Of a DNA stretch of 5,054 nt, positions 4,925-5,054 are shown one piece after another. The position numbers and the translations under genes are program-made. The notes under the pieces were generated by a model. The model was not told the DNA's origin. It did not search any database and saw only the letters and a program-made list of their open reading frames with translations. Each line of letters starts with the position of its first letter. The first letter of the stretch is position 1. The DNA is from Blautia sp. (GTDB lineage: Bacteria > Bacillota > Clostridia > Lachnospirales > Lachnospiraceae): NCBI GenBank assembly GCA_017515945.1, contig JAFWDX010000135.1:1-5054 (forward strand). Direction: 5' to 3'.

Positions 4925-5054
4925 GGTAACTGTTCAGCCAGCACCTCGCATTTACTGCGACACCGCAGGCGTGCCTTGGCAGGTGCGTGAGACAAAAGAT
5001 GAACGGCCAAGGCCACACCGAAGGCGTCCCTTGGGAGGCACACTTTCAATGCGA
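4925..5054. repeat. Probable dispersed palindromic repeat element, cut by the window edge
   Basis: A dense set of self-similar segments. TCGCATT (4946-4952) is the inverse complement of AATGCGA (5048-5054), the last bases of the window. Inside are TCGCA/TGCGA (4946-4950/4956-4960), GCACCT/AGGTGC (4941-4946/4981-4986), GCCTTGGC/GCCAAGGC (4973-4980/5006-5013), and a 24-bp direct repeat at 4960-4983 and 5015-5038 with 21 matches. This layout resembles non-coding, structure-forming dispersed repeats (REP- or MITE-like) found in intergenic DNA of gut Clostridia. The individual repeats are visible; membership of a dispersed family is inference. Confidence 0.45.

Larger units (their letters stand above)
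4773..5054. other. Gene-free, repeat-rich tail
   Basis: These 282 bp after the fusion gene hold no reading frame with a ribosome site or recognisable protein. They contain a GC hairpin, a pair of 20-bp near-repeats 60 bp apart, a pair of 24-bp near-repeats 55 bp apart, and an inverted repeat reaching the window edge. The start of any downstream gene is outside the window. Confidence 0.6.

Noticed and set aside
4960..5038. CRISPR-like direct repeats
   Set aside because: Only two imperfect copies separated by 31 bp, with internal dyads and no cas genes. This does not meet the pattern of an array.
4915..5052. 45-codon minus-strand frame entering from the right window edge (ends CEVLAEQLPSI)
   Set aside because: It consists of inverted and direct repeats whose 55-bp period breaks the codon frame. 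It is more likely a repeat element than the end of a gene, though the missing upstream part prevents certainty.

Overview
The window holds one short, co-directional (+ strand) gene cluster of four genes and a 282-bp gene-free tail rich in repeats. The organism is most likely a low-oxygen Firmicute of the class Clostridia, perhaps Lachnospiraceae. This rests on strong AGGAGG-type ribosome binding sites, frequent non-ATG starts, moderately high G+C and the family make-up of the genes. It is an inference from style, not a database match.

Layout: (1) 1-82, upstream region of the regulator, with one copy of a 20-bp sequence and two small palindromes. (2) 83-472, an HxlR/MarR-like winged-helix regulator with a four-cysteine N-terminus. 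(3) 486-520, a second copy of the 20-bp sequence, which here forms the left arm of a small hairpin followed by a T-rich run. (4) 538-696, a 52-residue single-span membrane protein. (5) 703-2028, a divergent polysaccharide pyruvyl transferase-family protein. (6) 2049-4772, a 907-residue fusion of an N-terminal NAD(P)-dependent reductase of the thioester-reductase/'male sterility' type with a C-terminal long-chain acyl-CoA synthetase-type AMP-forming ligase. (7) 4773-5054, no convincing gene, but GC-rich hairpins, two sets of imperfect direct repeats and an inverted repeat that is probably cut by the window edge.

Genes 4-6 are separated by 6 bp and 20 bp (from the preferred start of the fusion) and almost certainly form an operon. 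The fusion carries the motifs to activate a carboxylic (probably fatty) acid and to perform an NAD(P)H-dependent reduction, but I see no carrier-protein domain. The pyruvyl-transferase-like enzyme suggests a glycan or glycolipid end product, and the small protein could hold the enzymes at the membrane. The HxlR protein, flanked by the repeated 20-bp sequence, is the obvious candidate regulator. Each enzyme family is recognisable, but the combination does not match a pathway I can name. It is the best candidate here for an undescribed lipid- or envelope-modifying system.
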